From contig QWPO01000141.1 in NCBI GenBank assembly GCA_003669255.1, positions 1-21,663 on the forward strand: 21,663 nucleotides of DNA. The letters run 5' to 3'. Position 1 is the stretch's first letter. Each line of letters opens with the position of its first letter. The position numbers were made by a program, and so were the translations under genes. Source of the stretch: Planctomycetota bacterium. Its GTDB lineage: Bacteria; Planctomycetota; Planctomycetia; Pirellulales; UBA1268. The notes under the pieces were generated by a model, which was given only the letters and a program-made list of their open reading frames with translations, made no database searches and was not told the origin of the DNA. This document shows, one piece after another, positions 1 through 6,532 of the stretch.

Positions 1-1
1 C

Positions 2-205
2 GGCAGCCCGTCGGGCTCGGGCTCGATCTATCAGTTTGGCACCAACGGCACGCTGCTCAGCACCTACGCCTCCGGTCTGGGGCAGGTTGGCGGTATCGTG
101 GCGGTGGCAGCGGTGCCCGAACCCGCCTCGATCACTCTGGCAGCCGGCGGCCTCGCTGCGGTCGGCTGCCTCCTTCGTTGCCTGCGTCACCGGTCGCCCA
201 CATGA
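2..205 (+). CDS. PEP-CTERM protein, C-terminal fragment
   Basis: The open frame runs in from the left edge and ends at a TGA at 203-205, so only the last 67 codons are visible. The end has the form of a PEP-CTERM sorting signal: a VPEP motif encoded from 113, a hydrophobic stretch (ITLAAGGLAAVGCLL) and a short basic tail (RCLRHRSPT). In the known family this tripartite tail directs exported proteins to a dedicated membrane sorting and cleavage system. The part before the motif (SIYQFGTNGTLLSTYASGL) resembles one blade of a beta-propeller or NHL-type repeat, but this is a weak impression. The stop overlaps the start of the following DUF1559 gene (ATGA), so the two are probably co-transcribed. 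Start, full length and function cannot be seen. Confidence 0.72.
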   Translation, partial: GSPSGSGSIYQFGTNGTLLSTYASGLGQVGGIVAVAAVPEPASITLAAGGLAAVGCLLRCLRHRSPT

Positions 206-1212
206 AAAGCCATCGCGGCGTCACCCTCATCGAACTGCTCGTCGTCGTGGCGATCCTTGCCACCACGATCGGACTGCTTCTGCCCGCGGTGCAGACGGCG
301 CGGGAGACGGCGCGGCGGTCGAGTTGCAGCAACAACCTGCGGCAGATCGGCGTTGCCGCTGCCAACCACGAGTCAGCCCGTGGGCGGTTTCCGGTCGGTG
401 CCGAGTCGCGGCAGTGGGATGAGCGACCCGACTTCCCGCATCAGTTTTTTCGCTGGTCGGTGCTCGCCCACCTGGCCCCGTACTACGAGGAGGAGCAACT
501 GCTTCGCGGCCTCGACCTCACGGTGCCGCTCTACATCGGCCTCTCGCCCGGCGACATCGCCCCGCGAAACAAGCCAATCGTGAAGCTCACCGTGCCGCTG
601 TTCCTCTGCCCGAGCGACATCTCCATGCCCGTGGCCGATCTCTTCGGTCCCACCAACTATGCCGGCTGCACGGGCACCGGCATCGATGGCGGCACGCCGT
701 TCGCAACCGACGGCATGTTCGGGATCAACTCGCGTACTCGAGTCCGAGACATCACCGACGGCCGTTCCAAGACGGTGGCCTTCTCGGAGAGCAACCTCGG
801 CTCGGGCCCGAAGGCCACGACCGCGCGAGACGGCGTCCAGACCGACACCGGCTACGGGTTCACCTTTGTTACGCCGCTGACCGAGGCGGCGTGCAGTCGC
901 CCCTTCTATTACAACTTCACCGATCTCCGCGGCTTCTCCTGGGCCAACGGCGAATACCGCACCACGCTCTACAACCACGCCCGGCAGCCCAACAGCGAGT
1001 CGCTCGACTGCCTGGCGGCGCTGATGACCACGGCCGACATGGCCAAGATGTATGCGGGCTATGGCTGGCGAGCGGCCCGCAGCCGCCACCGGGGTGGCGT
1101 GACCGTCGGGATGGCTGACGGCTCGGTGCGATTCGTGGCCGACACGGTTGACGCCGGTGCCTGGAAGGCCGCGGCATCGATTGCGGGGGCCGAGGCGGAC
1201 ACGCTCCCATAG
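202..1212 (+). CDS. DUF1559 protein with type IV prepilin-like N-terminus
   Basis: A protein of 336 residues. It opens with a type IV prepilin-like leader and hydrophobic helix: MKSHRG followed by VTLIELLVVVAIL, with the expected Gly at residue 6 before the cleavage point and Glu at residue 11, position 5 of the mature helix. A variable body follows, and the C-terminus carries the DUF1559 pattern of a His/Gly stretch and ADGSVRFV at about 305-312. The family is strongly expanded in Planctomycetes and its function is unknown; a surface or pseudopilus role is inferred from the leader. A TTG start at 178 is possible in the same frame, but the ATG at 202 places the leader correctly and overlaps the preceding stop by four bases. 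Six cysteines (42, 136, 156, 231 and 270 among them) lie in the exported part. The family call is secure, the role is not. Confidence 0.9.
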   Translation: MKSHRGVTLIELLVVVAILATTIGLLLPAVQTARETARRSSCSNNLRQIGVAAANHESARGRFPVGAESRQWDERPDFPHQFFRWSVLAHLAPYYEEEQLLRGLDLTVPLYIGLSPGDIAPRNKPIVKLTVPLFLCPSDISMPVADLFGPTNYAGCTGTGIDGGTPFATDGMFGINSRTRVRDITDGRSKTVAFSESNLGSGPKATTARDGVQTDTGYGFTFVTPLTEAACSRPFYYNFTDLRGFSWANGEYRTTLYNHARQPNSESLDCLAALMTTADMAKMYAGYGWRAARSRHRGGVTVGMADGSVRFVADTVDAGAWKAAASIAGAEADTLP

Positions 1213-1233
1213 CGGCCGCCGGGCCGATCACAC

Positions 1234-1355
1234 GTAGCCGCAGGTTGGTTGCTCACACGTAGCCGCAGGTTGGCAACCTGCGGTGCATCAGGGCCAGCCG
1301 TGCTTCGTGTGCAGGTTGCCAACCTGCACCTACGTTGGGGGTACGGGCACCTACG
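1234..1355. repeat. REP-like palindromic repeat array A
   Basis: Several related units lie between the converging 3' ends of the DUF1559 and pseudouridine synthase genes. GTAGC heads occur at 1234 and 1259. The second unit is a near-perfect palindrome (arms CCGCAGGTTG at 1263-1272 and CAACCTGCGG at 1274-1283, one base between). A third unit is inverted: arms GTGCAGGTTG at 1309-1318 and CAACCTGCAC at 1320-1329, followed by CTACG. The end of a fourth inverted unit (GCACCTACG) reaches 1355. The first unit lacks its right arm. A GTAG foot beside a hairpin, in head and inverted orientation, is the layout of REP/BIME elements. The repeat supplies the TAG stop of the minus-strand gene at 1351-1353. 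Confidence 0.8.
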
Positions 1356-2355
1356 TGGCGTATCGCTTCCGAAGATCTGCGATCACCTTCCGCATATCGG
1401 CCGGCAGCGGGCTCGTGAACCGGAGCTCCTCGCCCGTCACCGGATGCACGAAGCCGAGTTCTGCGGCATGGAGCATCACCCGCGGAGCGGCCGACTCATC
1501 CTGAAGCCCGTCCCGTCGCGATGACGCATACACCCGATCCCCACACACCATCTGCCCGCTCTCCGACATGTGAATGCGGATCTGGTGCGTGCGGCCCGTC
1601 TCCAGGCGGCACTCGACGAGCGTGTAGTCGTCGCCAAAGTGCTCGACCGGTGCCACGTGCGTGACAGCCTCCTTGCCATCGTCGCCCTCCGCGCTTCCCC
1701 GACGGCCATCGCCACGGTCACGAAGGAGGTGCGAACGGATCGTGCGCGGGTTCGCTCGGCCGACGACGAGGGCGAGGTAGCGGCGATGCGTGGTGTGCAG
1801 CCGGAACTGTTCGGCGAGAATGCGGCTGGCCGGAACGTTCCTGGCAAACACCACCAGGCCGCTCGTCTCGCGGTCGATGCGATGCACCGCCCGCACCGGC
1901 GAAATCCTCCGCCGCTTGGGCTCCGCTCGGCCGGCCACGCTCCCGAAGCGGCGGTGGAGGTGGCGGCCGATCGCGTCGGGCACGAGTTCCTCGAGCGTGG
2001 GCTGCATCTGCCGCCGGCGGGCGGGCCAGGAGAGTTCTTCGTGATGTCGCGTGGTCGTCAGGCCCGTCGGTTTGTCGACCACCACCACGTCGTCGTCAAC
2101 GTGGACGACGCGCACATCGTCGGCCTTCGGCAGCGCCGCCGCCGCCACCTCGAGCACCTTGACGACCTCGCCCTCCTTGAGCCTGCGGGCCGCGTCGGTG
2201 CACACGTTGCCGTGCACGAGCACGTGCCGCGACCGCACCATTTTCTGGATCGCCGACCAACTCGTGCTGTCGAGCCGAGGCCGGAGGAAGGCCGCGAGCG
2301 TCTTGCCCCGGTCGGCTTCGGTCACGTGGTGGACGGTGCCTGTCTGGCGTTTCAT
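1351..2355 (-). CDS. RluA-family pseudouridine synthase
   Basis: A 334-residue enzyme predicted to convert uridine to pseudouridine in rRNA or tRNA in the cytoplasm. An S4 RNA-binding domain lies at about residues 15-70 (SAIQKMVRSRHVLVHGN). The catalytic domain follows, with the family motif HRIDRETSGLVVFAR at 158-172 in which Asp161 is the expected nucleophile. Further conserved blocks are ETGRTHQIRIHM at 252-263 and MLHAAELGFVHP at 294-305. The length fits the RluC/RluD group, but the exact target uridine cannot be told from sequence. A charged insertion of about 45 residues (roughly 105-150) separates the DKPTG block from the catalytic motif. The gene is divergent from purA and its stop codon lies inside a repeat unit. 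Confidence 0.93.
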   Translation of the reverse strand: MKRQTGTVHHVTEADRGKTLAAFLRPRLDSTSWSAIQKMVRSRHVLVHGNVCTDAARRLKEGEVVKVLEVAAAALPKADDVRVVHVDDDVVVVDKPTGLTTTRHHEELSWPARRRQMQPTLEELVPDAIGRHLHRRFGSVAGRAEPKRRRISPVRAVHRIDRETSGLVVFARNVPASRILAEQFRLHTTHRRYLALVVGRANPRTIRSHLLRDRGDGRRGSAEGDDGKEAVTHVAPVEHFGDDYTLVECRLETGRTHQIRIHMSESGQMVCGDRVYASSRRDGLQDESAAPRVMLHAAELGFVHPVTGEELRFTSPLPADMRKVIADLRKRYAT

Positions 2356-2397
2356 GGTGCGTCTGATGATGCCATGCCCGGACTGCCCGAACCACGC

Positions 2398-2425
2398 TTG
2401 ACCCGTTTTTCCGCGGTTTTAGACT
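2398..2425 (+). promoter_or_regulatory. candidate sigma70-type promoter of purA
   Basis: TTGACC at 2398-2403 matches five of six bases of the -35 consensus. TAGACT at 2420-2425 matches four of six of the -10 consensus, and the spacing is 16 bases. It lies in the divergent region between the pseudouridine synthase gene and purA, about 64 bases before the purA GTG. Planctomycete promoters are poorly defined, so this rests on consensus likeness alone. Confidence 0.45.
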
Positions 2426-2488
2426 CTGGCGGGAGGATCGTGCGTCCGAAGCCTCCGTCGTTTTTCGCGTCGTGAGGACTTCCGTACC

Positions 2489-3823
2489 GTGCCCGGCACC
2501 TGCGTAATCGGCCTGCAGTGGGGCGACGAAGCCAAGGGCAAACTCGTCGACATCCTCACCGAGGCGCACGACGTCGTCGTCCGATATGCCGGTGGCGCCA
2601 ATGCAGGCCACACGGTTGTCTTCGGCGCTCAGACCTGGAAGCTCTCGATCATCCCGAGTGGCATTCTCCGCGGGGGCGTCGCCTGCGTGATCACCGGCGG
2701 CGTCGTGCTCGACCCCGCCAAGGTCATCGACGAGATGGACGGCCTCGAGTCACGCGGCCTGCGGATGGAAGGACAGCTGCAGATCAGCGACCGGGCGCAC
2801 GTGGTCTTTCCGTGGCATGTCGTCGAGGATCGGCTGCTCGACTCGAGCCTCTCGGGCGGCGGTGCGATCGGGACCACGGGCCGGGGCATCGGACCCTGCT
2901 ACCGCGACAAGGTCGGCCGCGCCCTGGCCATCCGGCTCGGCGACCTCTACCGTCCCGACTTCCGCGAGAAAGTCGAGCATGTCGTGGCCTTCAAGAATCG
3001 GCTGTTCGCCTCTTGGCCTGCCAGCACCACCACCCCGCTCGACGCGGCGTCGATCCACGCCCAATACGCCGCCTACGCAGAACGGCTTCGGCCCCACGTC
3101 ACCGATACGACCGCCTTCCTGCTCGACGCGGTGGAGCAGGGCCGTCGGGTGCTCTTCGAGGGAGCGCAGGGTGCCCTGCTCGACATCGACCACGGCACGT
3201 TCCCATACGTGACCAGCAGCAACTCCTCTGGCGTCGGTGTGTCGAGCGGATCGGGAATCCCCGGTCGCTGGATGGACCGCGTCGTCGGCGTCGTCAAGGC
3301 TTACTCGACCCGCGTCGGCGGCGGTCCACTGCCCACCGAGCAGGACAACGCCACGGGCATCCACATCCGCGAGCGCGGTCGGGAGTACGGCACTGTGACG
3401 AAGCGACCTCGCCGCTGTGGCTGGTTCGACGCCGTGGCCGCCCGCTACACGGCGCGTCTCTCCGGAGTGGATGAACTTGCCGTGATGCTCCTCGACGTCC
3501 TCGGCGGCCTCGACGAGCTGAAGATCTGCTCGGCCTACGAGATCGACGGCCGTCGGGTCACGCAGTTTCCCAGCCAGATTGCCGACCTCGAGAAGGCCGT
3601 GCCGGTCTACGAGACGCTGCCCGGCTGGCAGGAGGAACTCGACACGGTCCGCAGCGAGCACGACCTACCGGCCAACGCCCAACGATACGTCGACCGGATC
3701 GCGGAACTGCTCGACCGCCCAGTATCGATCGTGTCGGTTGGCCCCGACCGTGCCCAGACCATCATCCGCGGCCCTGAGGCCACTCGCCGACCATGGCTCT
3801 CACCCCAGCCGGCGAAGGCGTGA
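2489..3823 (+). CDS. purA: adenylosuccinate synthase
   Basis: This enzyme joins IMP and aspartate using GTP to make adenylosuccinate, the first committed step from IMP to AMP, in the cytoplasm. At 444 residues it is a full-length member. Visible motifs are WGDEAKGK at 11-18 with catalytic Asp13, NAGHTVV at 38-44 with catalytic His41, the IMP loop TTGRGIGP at 129-136, FEGAQG at 223-228, the STRVGGGPLPTE block at 273-284 and the guanine-binding SVGPDR region at 416-421. The usual GDEGKGK loop reads GDEAKGK here. The GTG at 2489 starts exactly at the normal N-terminus, with GAGGA at 2474-2478 ten bases upstream. It is the first gene of the plus-strand block and its 3' end overlaps uppS. Confidence 0.97.
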   Translation: MPGTCVIGLQWGDEAKGKLVDILTEAHDVVVRYAGGANAGHTVVFGAQTWKLSIIPSGILRGGVACVITGGVVLDPAKVIDEMDGLESRGLRMEGQLQISDRAHVVFPWHVVEDRLLDSSLSGGGAIGTTGRGIGPCYRDKVGRALAIRLGDLYRPDFREKVEHVVAFKNRLFASWPASTTTPLDAASIHAQYAAYAERLRPHVTDTTAFLLDAVEQGRRVLFEGAQGALLDIDHGTFPYVTSSNSSGVGVSSGSGIPGRWMDRVVGVVKAYSTRVGGGPLPTEQDNATGIHIRERGREYGTVTKRPRRCGWFDAVAARYTARLSGVDELAVMLLDVLGGLDELKICSAYEIDGRRVTQFPSQIADLEKAVPVYETLPGWQEELDTVRSEHDLPANAQRYVDRIAELLDRPVSIVSVGPDRAQTIIRGPEATRRPWLSPQPAKA

Positions 3824-4563
3824 ACTCTGCCGCAGACGCTCGCAGCGGGGAACGGCCAGCCCTGCCGCGGCACGTGGCCATCATCATGGACGGCAACGGC
3901 CGCTGGGCGCAGCGGCAGGGGCTGCCCCGCATCGAGGGCCATCGTCGCGGCGTGGCGACGGTCCGGCGGATCACCGAGCATGCCGCCAGGCTGGGCATCG
4001 AGCAGCTCACCCTCTACTGCCTCTCGAGCGAGAACTGGCGTCGCCCCCAGGCCGAACTCTCGTTCCTGATGCACCTGCTCGAGCAGTACATGATCGAGGA
4101 GCGATCGTTGCTCATGCGGCAGCGGATCCAACTCGCGATGATCGGCCGCCGCACCGGGATTCCCGACGAGACACTCCGGGCCCTCGACCAGACGGTCGAA
4201 CTCTGCTCGGCCAACGACGGCATGCGACTTTGTCTGGCGATCAACTACGGCGCGCGTGGAGAGATCGCCGACGCAGCCCGTAGCCTCGCCCGCGACGCGG
4301 CCGCCGGGCGGCTCGATCCCGACACCATCGACGAAGCCTCCTTCGCCGAGCGGCTCGACACCGCCGGCATGCCCGACCCAGACCTGCTGATCCGCACCGC
4401 GGGCGAGATGCGGATCAGCAACTTCCTGCTCTGGCAGATCAGCTACGCCGAGATCTGGGTCACGCCGGTGGCCTGGCCCGAGTTCGAGGAGCGGCACCTC
4501 GACGAGGCGTTTGCCTCGTACGCGAACCGCGACCGCCGATTCGGGGGCCTCTCGCCATCGTGA
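3793..4563 (+). CDS. uppS: isoprenyl (undecaprenyl) diphosphate synthase
   Basis: A cis-prenyltransferase of 256 residues that extends farnesyl diphosphate with isopentenyl diphosphate to the long lipid carrier used for cell-wall and O-antigen precursors. Family motifs are IIMDGNGRWA at 30-39 with catalytic Asp33, SSENW at 78-82, NYG at 151-153 and the C-terminal block DLLIRTAGEMRISNF at 197-211 continuing into LLWQISYAE. The ATG at 3793 overlaps purA by 31 bases. An in-frame GTG at 3820, overlapping the purA stop by four bases, is an equally reasonable start and would remove nine non-conserved residues. The cdsA gene follows with a four-base overlap, the common uppS-cdsA pairing. Confidence 0.96.
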   Translation: MALTPAGEGVNSAADARSGERPALPRHVAIIMDGNGRWAQRQGLPRIEGHRRGVATVRRITEHAARLGIEQLTLYCLSSENWRRPQAELSFLMHLLEQYMIEERSLLMRQRIQLAMIGRRTGIPDETLRALDQTVELCSANDGMRLCLAINYGARGEIADAARSLARDAAAGRLDPDTIDEASFAERLDTAGMPDPDLLIRTAGEMRISNFLLWQISYAEIWVTPVAWPEFEERHLDEAFASYANRDRRFGGLSPS

Positions 4564-5486
4564 ACGAAGCATCCGCATCACCACCGAACCCACAAAGCCG
4601 ACTGATCTCGCGACTGGTCGCGGGGATCGGGGTGCTGGCATCGTTTGCCGGGCTCGCCTGGGCCGACGCCACCGGCTTCGCGGCCGCGCCACCGATGGCG
4701 TGGCTCCTGCCGGTCGTTCTCGTCGTGGCCGCGGGTGGCGGCCGGGAGGCGGTGCGGCTCGCTCGTGCCGCCGGCATTCAACTTGCCCCGGTGATTGTGC
4801 CCGTCGGAGCGGCGGTCATCGCGGCTGCACCCGCGTTCGCACGGCTGCCCATCGCCTCAGCGGATCGCTTCGATTCCCTCGGGCCGGCCGCTGTTGCCTG
4901 CATGGGCGTGGTCGCCGCTGCGTTCGCGACCGGGGTCGCCCGCTACACCGGCGGCGGTCGGGAGATCGTGCGCACCACGGGCAGCATCGCCGCCGCCGTG
5001 GCGATCGGCCTCCCACTCGCGTTCATGGTGTCACTCCGGCTCTTGCCCTTGGGCCCGGCCTCGGCTGGGCCCTTCGCAGGGCTCGTGCCCGTGATCAGCC
5101 TGATCGCCGTCGTGAAGGCAGGCGACATCGCGGCCTATGCGGTCGGTTCGCTCGTCGGTCGCCATCGCATGGCGCCGCTGCTCAGCCCTGGAAAGACCTG
5201 GGAGGGAGCCGCAGCATCGGTGGTCGCGTCGGTGGCGATGGCCTGGCTGGTGATCGAACAGGGTGGCGGAGATCTCGCCGCGCGACCGCTGGGCGGCTGG
5301 CTCGCCTACGGCCTGTGCGTCGGCATGGCCGGCATGATGGGCGACCTCGCGGAGTCGCTCGTGAAGCGCGACCTGGGCGCGAAGGACTCGGGCAGCATTC
5401 TCGGTGGCATGGGCGGGTTTCTCGACCTCGCTGACTCGCTCTTGCTCGCCGGCCCGGTCGCCTGGCTGCTGTGGGCCCTTGGCTAG
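4560..5486 (+). CDS. cdsA: phosphatidate cytidylyltransferase
   Basis: A membrane enzyme of 308 residues that makes CDP-diacylglycerol from phosphatidic acid and CTP, the branch point of phospholipid synthesis. Several hydrophobic segments cover residues 20-300. The C-terminal half has the CdsA blocks SPGKTWEG at 209-216 and the signature SLVKRDLGAKDSGSI at 266-280 continuing to GGMGGFLDLADS at 282-293. The usual signature ends PGHGGxxDRxDS, so the His and the Arg are replaced here by Met and Leu while both catalytic-region Asp residues remain. The GTG start overlaps the uppS stop by four bases, indicating translational coupling. The family assignment is firm from the signature and the uppS neighbour. 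Confidence 0.93.
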   Translation: MNEASASPPNPQSRLISRLVAGIGVLASFAGLAWADATGFAAAPPMAWLLPVVLVVAAGGGREAVRLARAAGIQLAPVIVPVGAAVIAAAPAFARLPIASADRFDSLGPAAVACMGVVAAAFATGVARYTGGGREIVRTTGSIAAAVAIGLPLAFMVSLRLLPLGPASAGPFAGLVPVISLIAVVKAGDIAAYAVGSLVGRHRMAPLLSPGKTWEGAAASVVASVAMAWLVIEQGGGDLAARPLGGWLAYGLCVGMAGMMGDLAESLVKRDLGAKDSGSILGGMGGFLDLADSLLLAGPVAWLLWALG

Positions 5487-5487
5487 G

Positions 5488-5504
5488 GAAATTCGCGAAA
5501 TTTC
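5488..5504. repeat. AT-rich inverted repeat after cdsA
   Basis: GAAATT at 5488-5493 and AATTTC at 5499-5504 form a perfect six-base inverted repeat around CGCGA. It begins two bases after the cdsA stop in an otherwise very GC-rich block, at the left of the 116-base gap before phoH. No T-run follows, so it is not a standard terminator. It could be an operator, but this is unproven. Confidence 0.4.
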
Positions 5505-5510
5505 ACTGGT

Positions 5511-5565
5511 TTGTCCGGCCCGGCCGGCCGGTGGGGTATAGTGGGGGGAGAGGTTTCCTTCCCCC
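5511..5565 (+). promoter_or_regulatory. candidate internal promoter and hairpin before phoH
   Basis: A good -10-like TATAGT lies at 5537-5542. The nearest -35-like element is TTGTCC at 5511-5516, but the 20-base spacing is longer than ideal. Just behind the -10, GGGGGA at 5544-5549 plus AGG at 5551-5553 can pair with CCTTCCCCC at 5557-5565 around a TTT loop, giving nine base pairs with one bulged G. This is the only sizeable gap inside the purA-lptE block, so an internal promoter here is plausible. Confidence 0.3.
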
Positions 5566-5602
5566 GAGACCGTCGGTGGCCCCCAAGCCGCCGCGGGTTT
5601 CG

Positions 5603-6532
5603 ATGCCCCGCTCCACGATCGCGGTCGTCGACTCAAAAAGACTCGGCGCCATTTTCGGGCCGCGAGACCAGCACCTCCGCCGAATTCGCGAGGCACTCGG
5701 GGTCGGCGTGTCGGCCCGGGACGACGCCATTCACATCGAAGGCGATGAGCCGGCTGTTCGGCGTGCCACCGAGATCTTCGAGGAACTCGACCGGATCGCT
5801 CGCGATCGCGGCAGCGTGGAGAGCGACGTGGTGGTGCGGCTCTTGGCGGTGGCGACTGGCGAAGAGCCCGCCGCCCGCCATGACCCGATCGAGGTGCACA
5901 AGCCCGGCCGCCAACTCGTGCCCCGTTCGGCCGGCCAGGCAGTCTACGTGCAGGCGATCCGTGACAACGACATCGTGCTCTGCACCGGACCAGCCGGCAG
6001 CGGCAAGACGTTTCTCGCCGTGGCGATGGCGGTGGCGGCGCTCCGCGCCGAACAGGTCCGCAAGATCGTGCTCGTCCGGCCGGCGGTCGAGGCCGGCGAA
6101 AGCCTTGGCTATCTCCCCGGCGACCTCCAGGCCAAGATCAATCCCTATCTCCGGCCGCTCATGGATGCGCTCCGAGAGATGATGGACTACGAGTACCTCA
6201 AGCGGCTCACCGAGCAGGATGTCGTGGAGATGATCCCGCTGGCCTACATGCGGGGCCGCACGCTGAACAACGCCTTCATCATTCTCGACGAGGCTCAAAA
6301 TACGACCGTCTCGCAGATGAAGATGTTTCTCACCCGACTCGGCATGGGCTCGAAGATGGTGATCTCGGGCGACACCACCCAGATCGACCTGCCCGCCGAC
6401 CGCACCAGCGGCCTGGTCGACGCCATGCGTCGGCTCAACGATGTGCCGGGCTGCGGCGAGGTGAGGCTTGGCGGGGCCGACATCGTCCGCCACCGACTCG
6501 TGCAACGCATCGTCGAGGCCTACGACCGCTGA
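5603..6532 (+). CDS. phoH: PhoH-like ATPase (PhoL/YbeZ type)
   Basis: A 309-residue PhoH-family NTPase, thought to act with YbeY in RNA and ribosome metabolism. A KH-like N-terminal segment covers about residues 1-75 (SKRLGAIFGPRDQHLRRIRE). The ATPase domain has Walker A GPAGSGKT at 129-136, the family block LVRPAVEAGESLGYLPGD at 157-174, Walker B IILDEAQN at 226-233 and the SGDTTQ motif at 255-260. The reading frame is open farther upstream, to 5471 inside cdsA, but family similarity begins near the ATG at 5603; a GTG at 5576 is a second option. No clear ribosome binding site precedes either. The stop overlaps the start of the HD phosphodiesterase gene by one base (TGATG). Confidence 0.94.
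   Translation: MPRSTIAVVDSKRLGAIFGPRDQHLRRIREALGVGVSARDDAIHIEGDEPAVRRATEIFEELDRIARDRGSVESDVVVRLLAVATGEEPAARHDPIEVHKPGRQLVPRSAGQAVYVQAIRDNDIVLCTGPAGSGKTFLAVAMAVAALRAEQVRKIVLVRPAVEAGESLGYLPGDLQAKINPYLRPLMDALREMMDYEYLKRLTEQDVVEMIPLAYMRGRTLNNAFIILDEAQNTTVSQMKMFLTRLGMGSKMVISGDTTQIDLPADRTSGLVDAMRRLNDVPGCGEVRLGGADIVRHRLVQRIVEAYDR

Noticed and set aside
1570..2475. 301-codon open frame on the plus strand
   Set aside because: It is antisense to the well-supported pseudouridine synthase, has no recognisable domain, and long antisense frames are common at this GC content.
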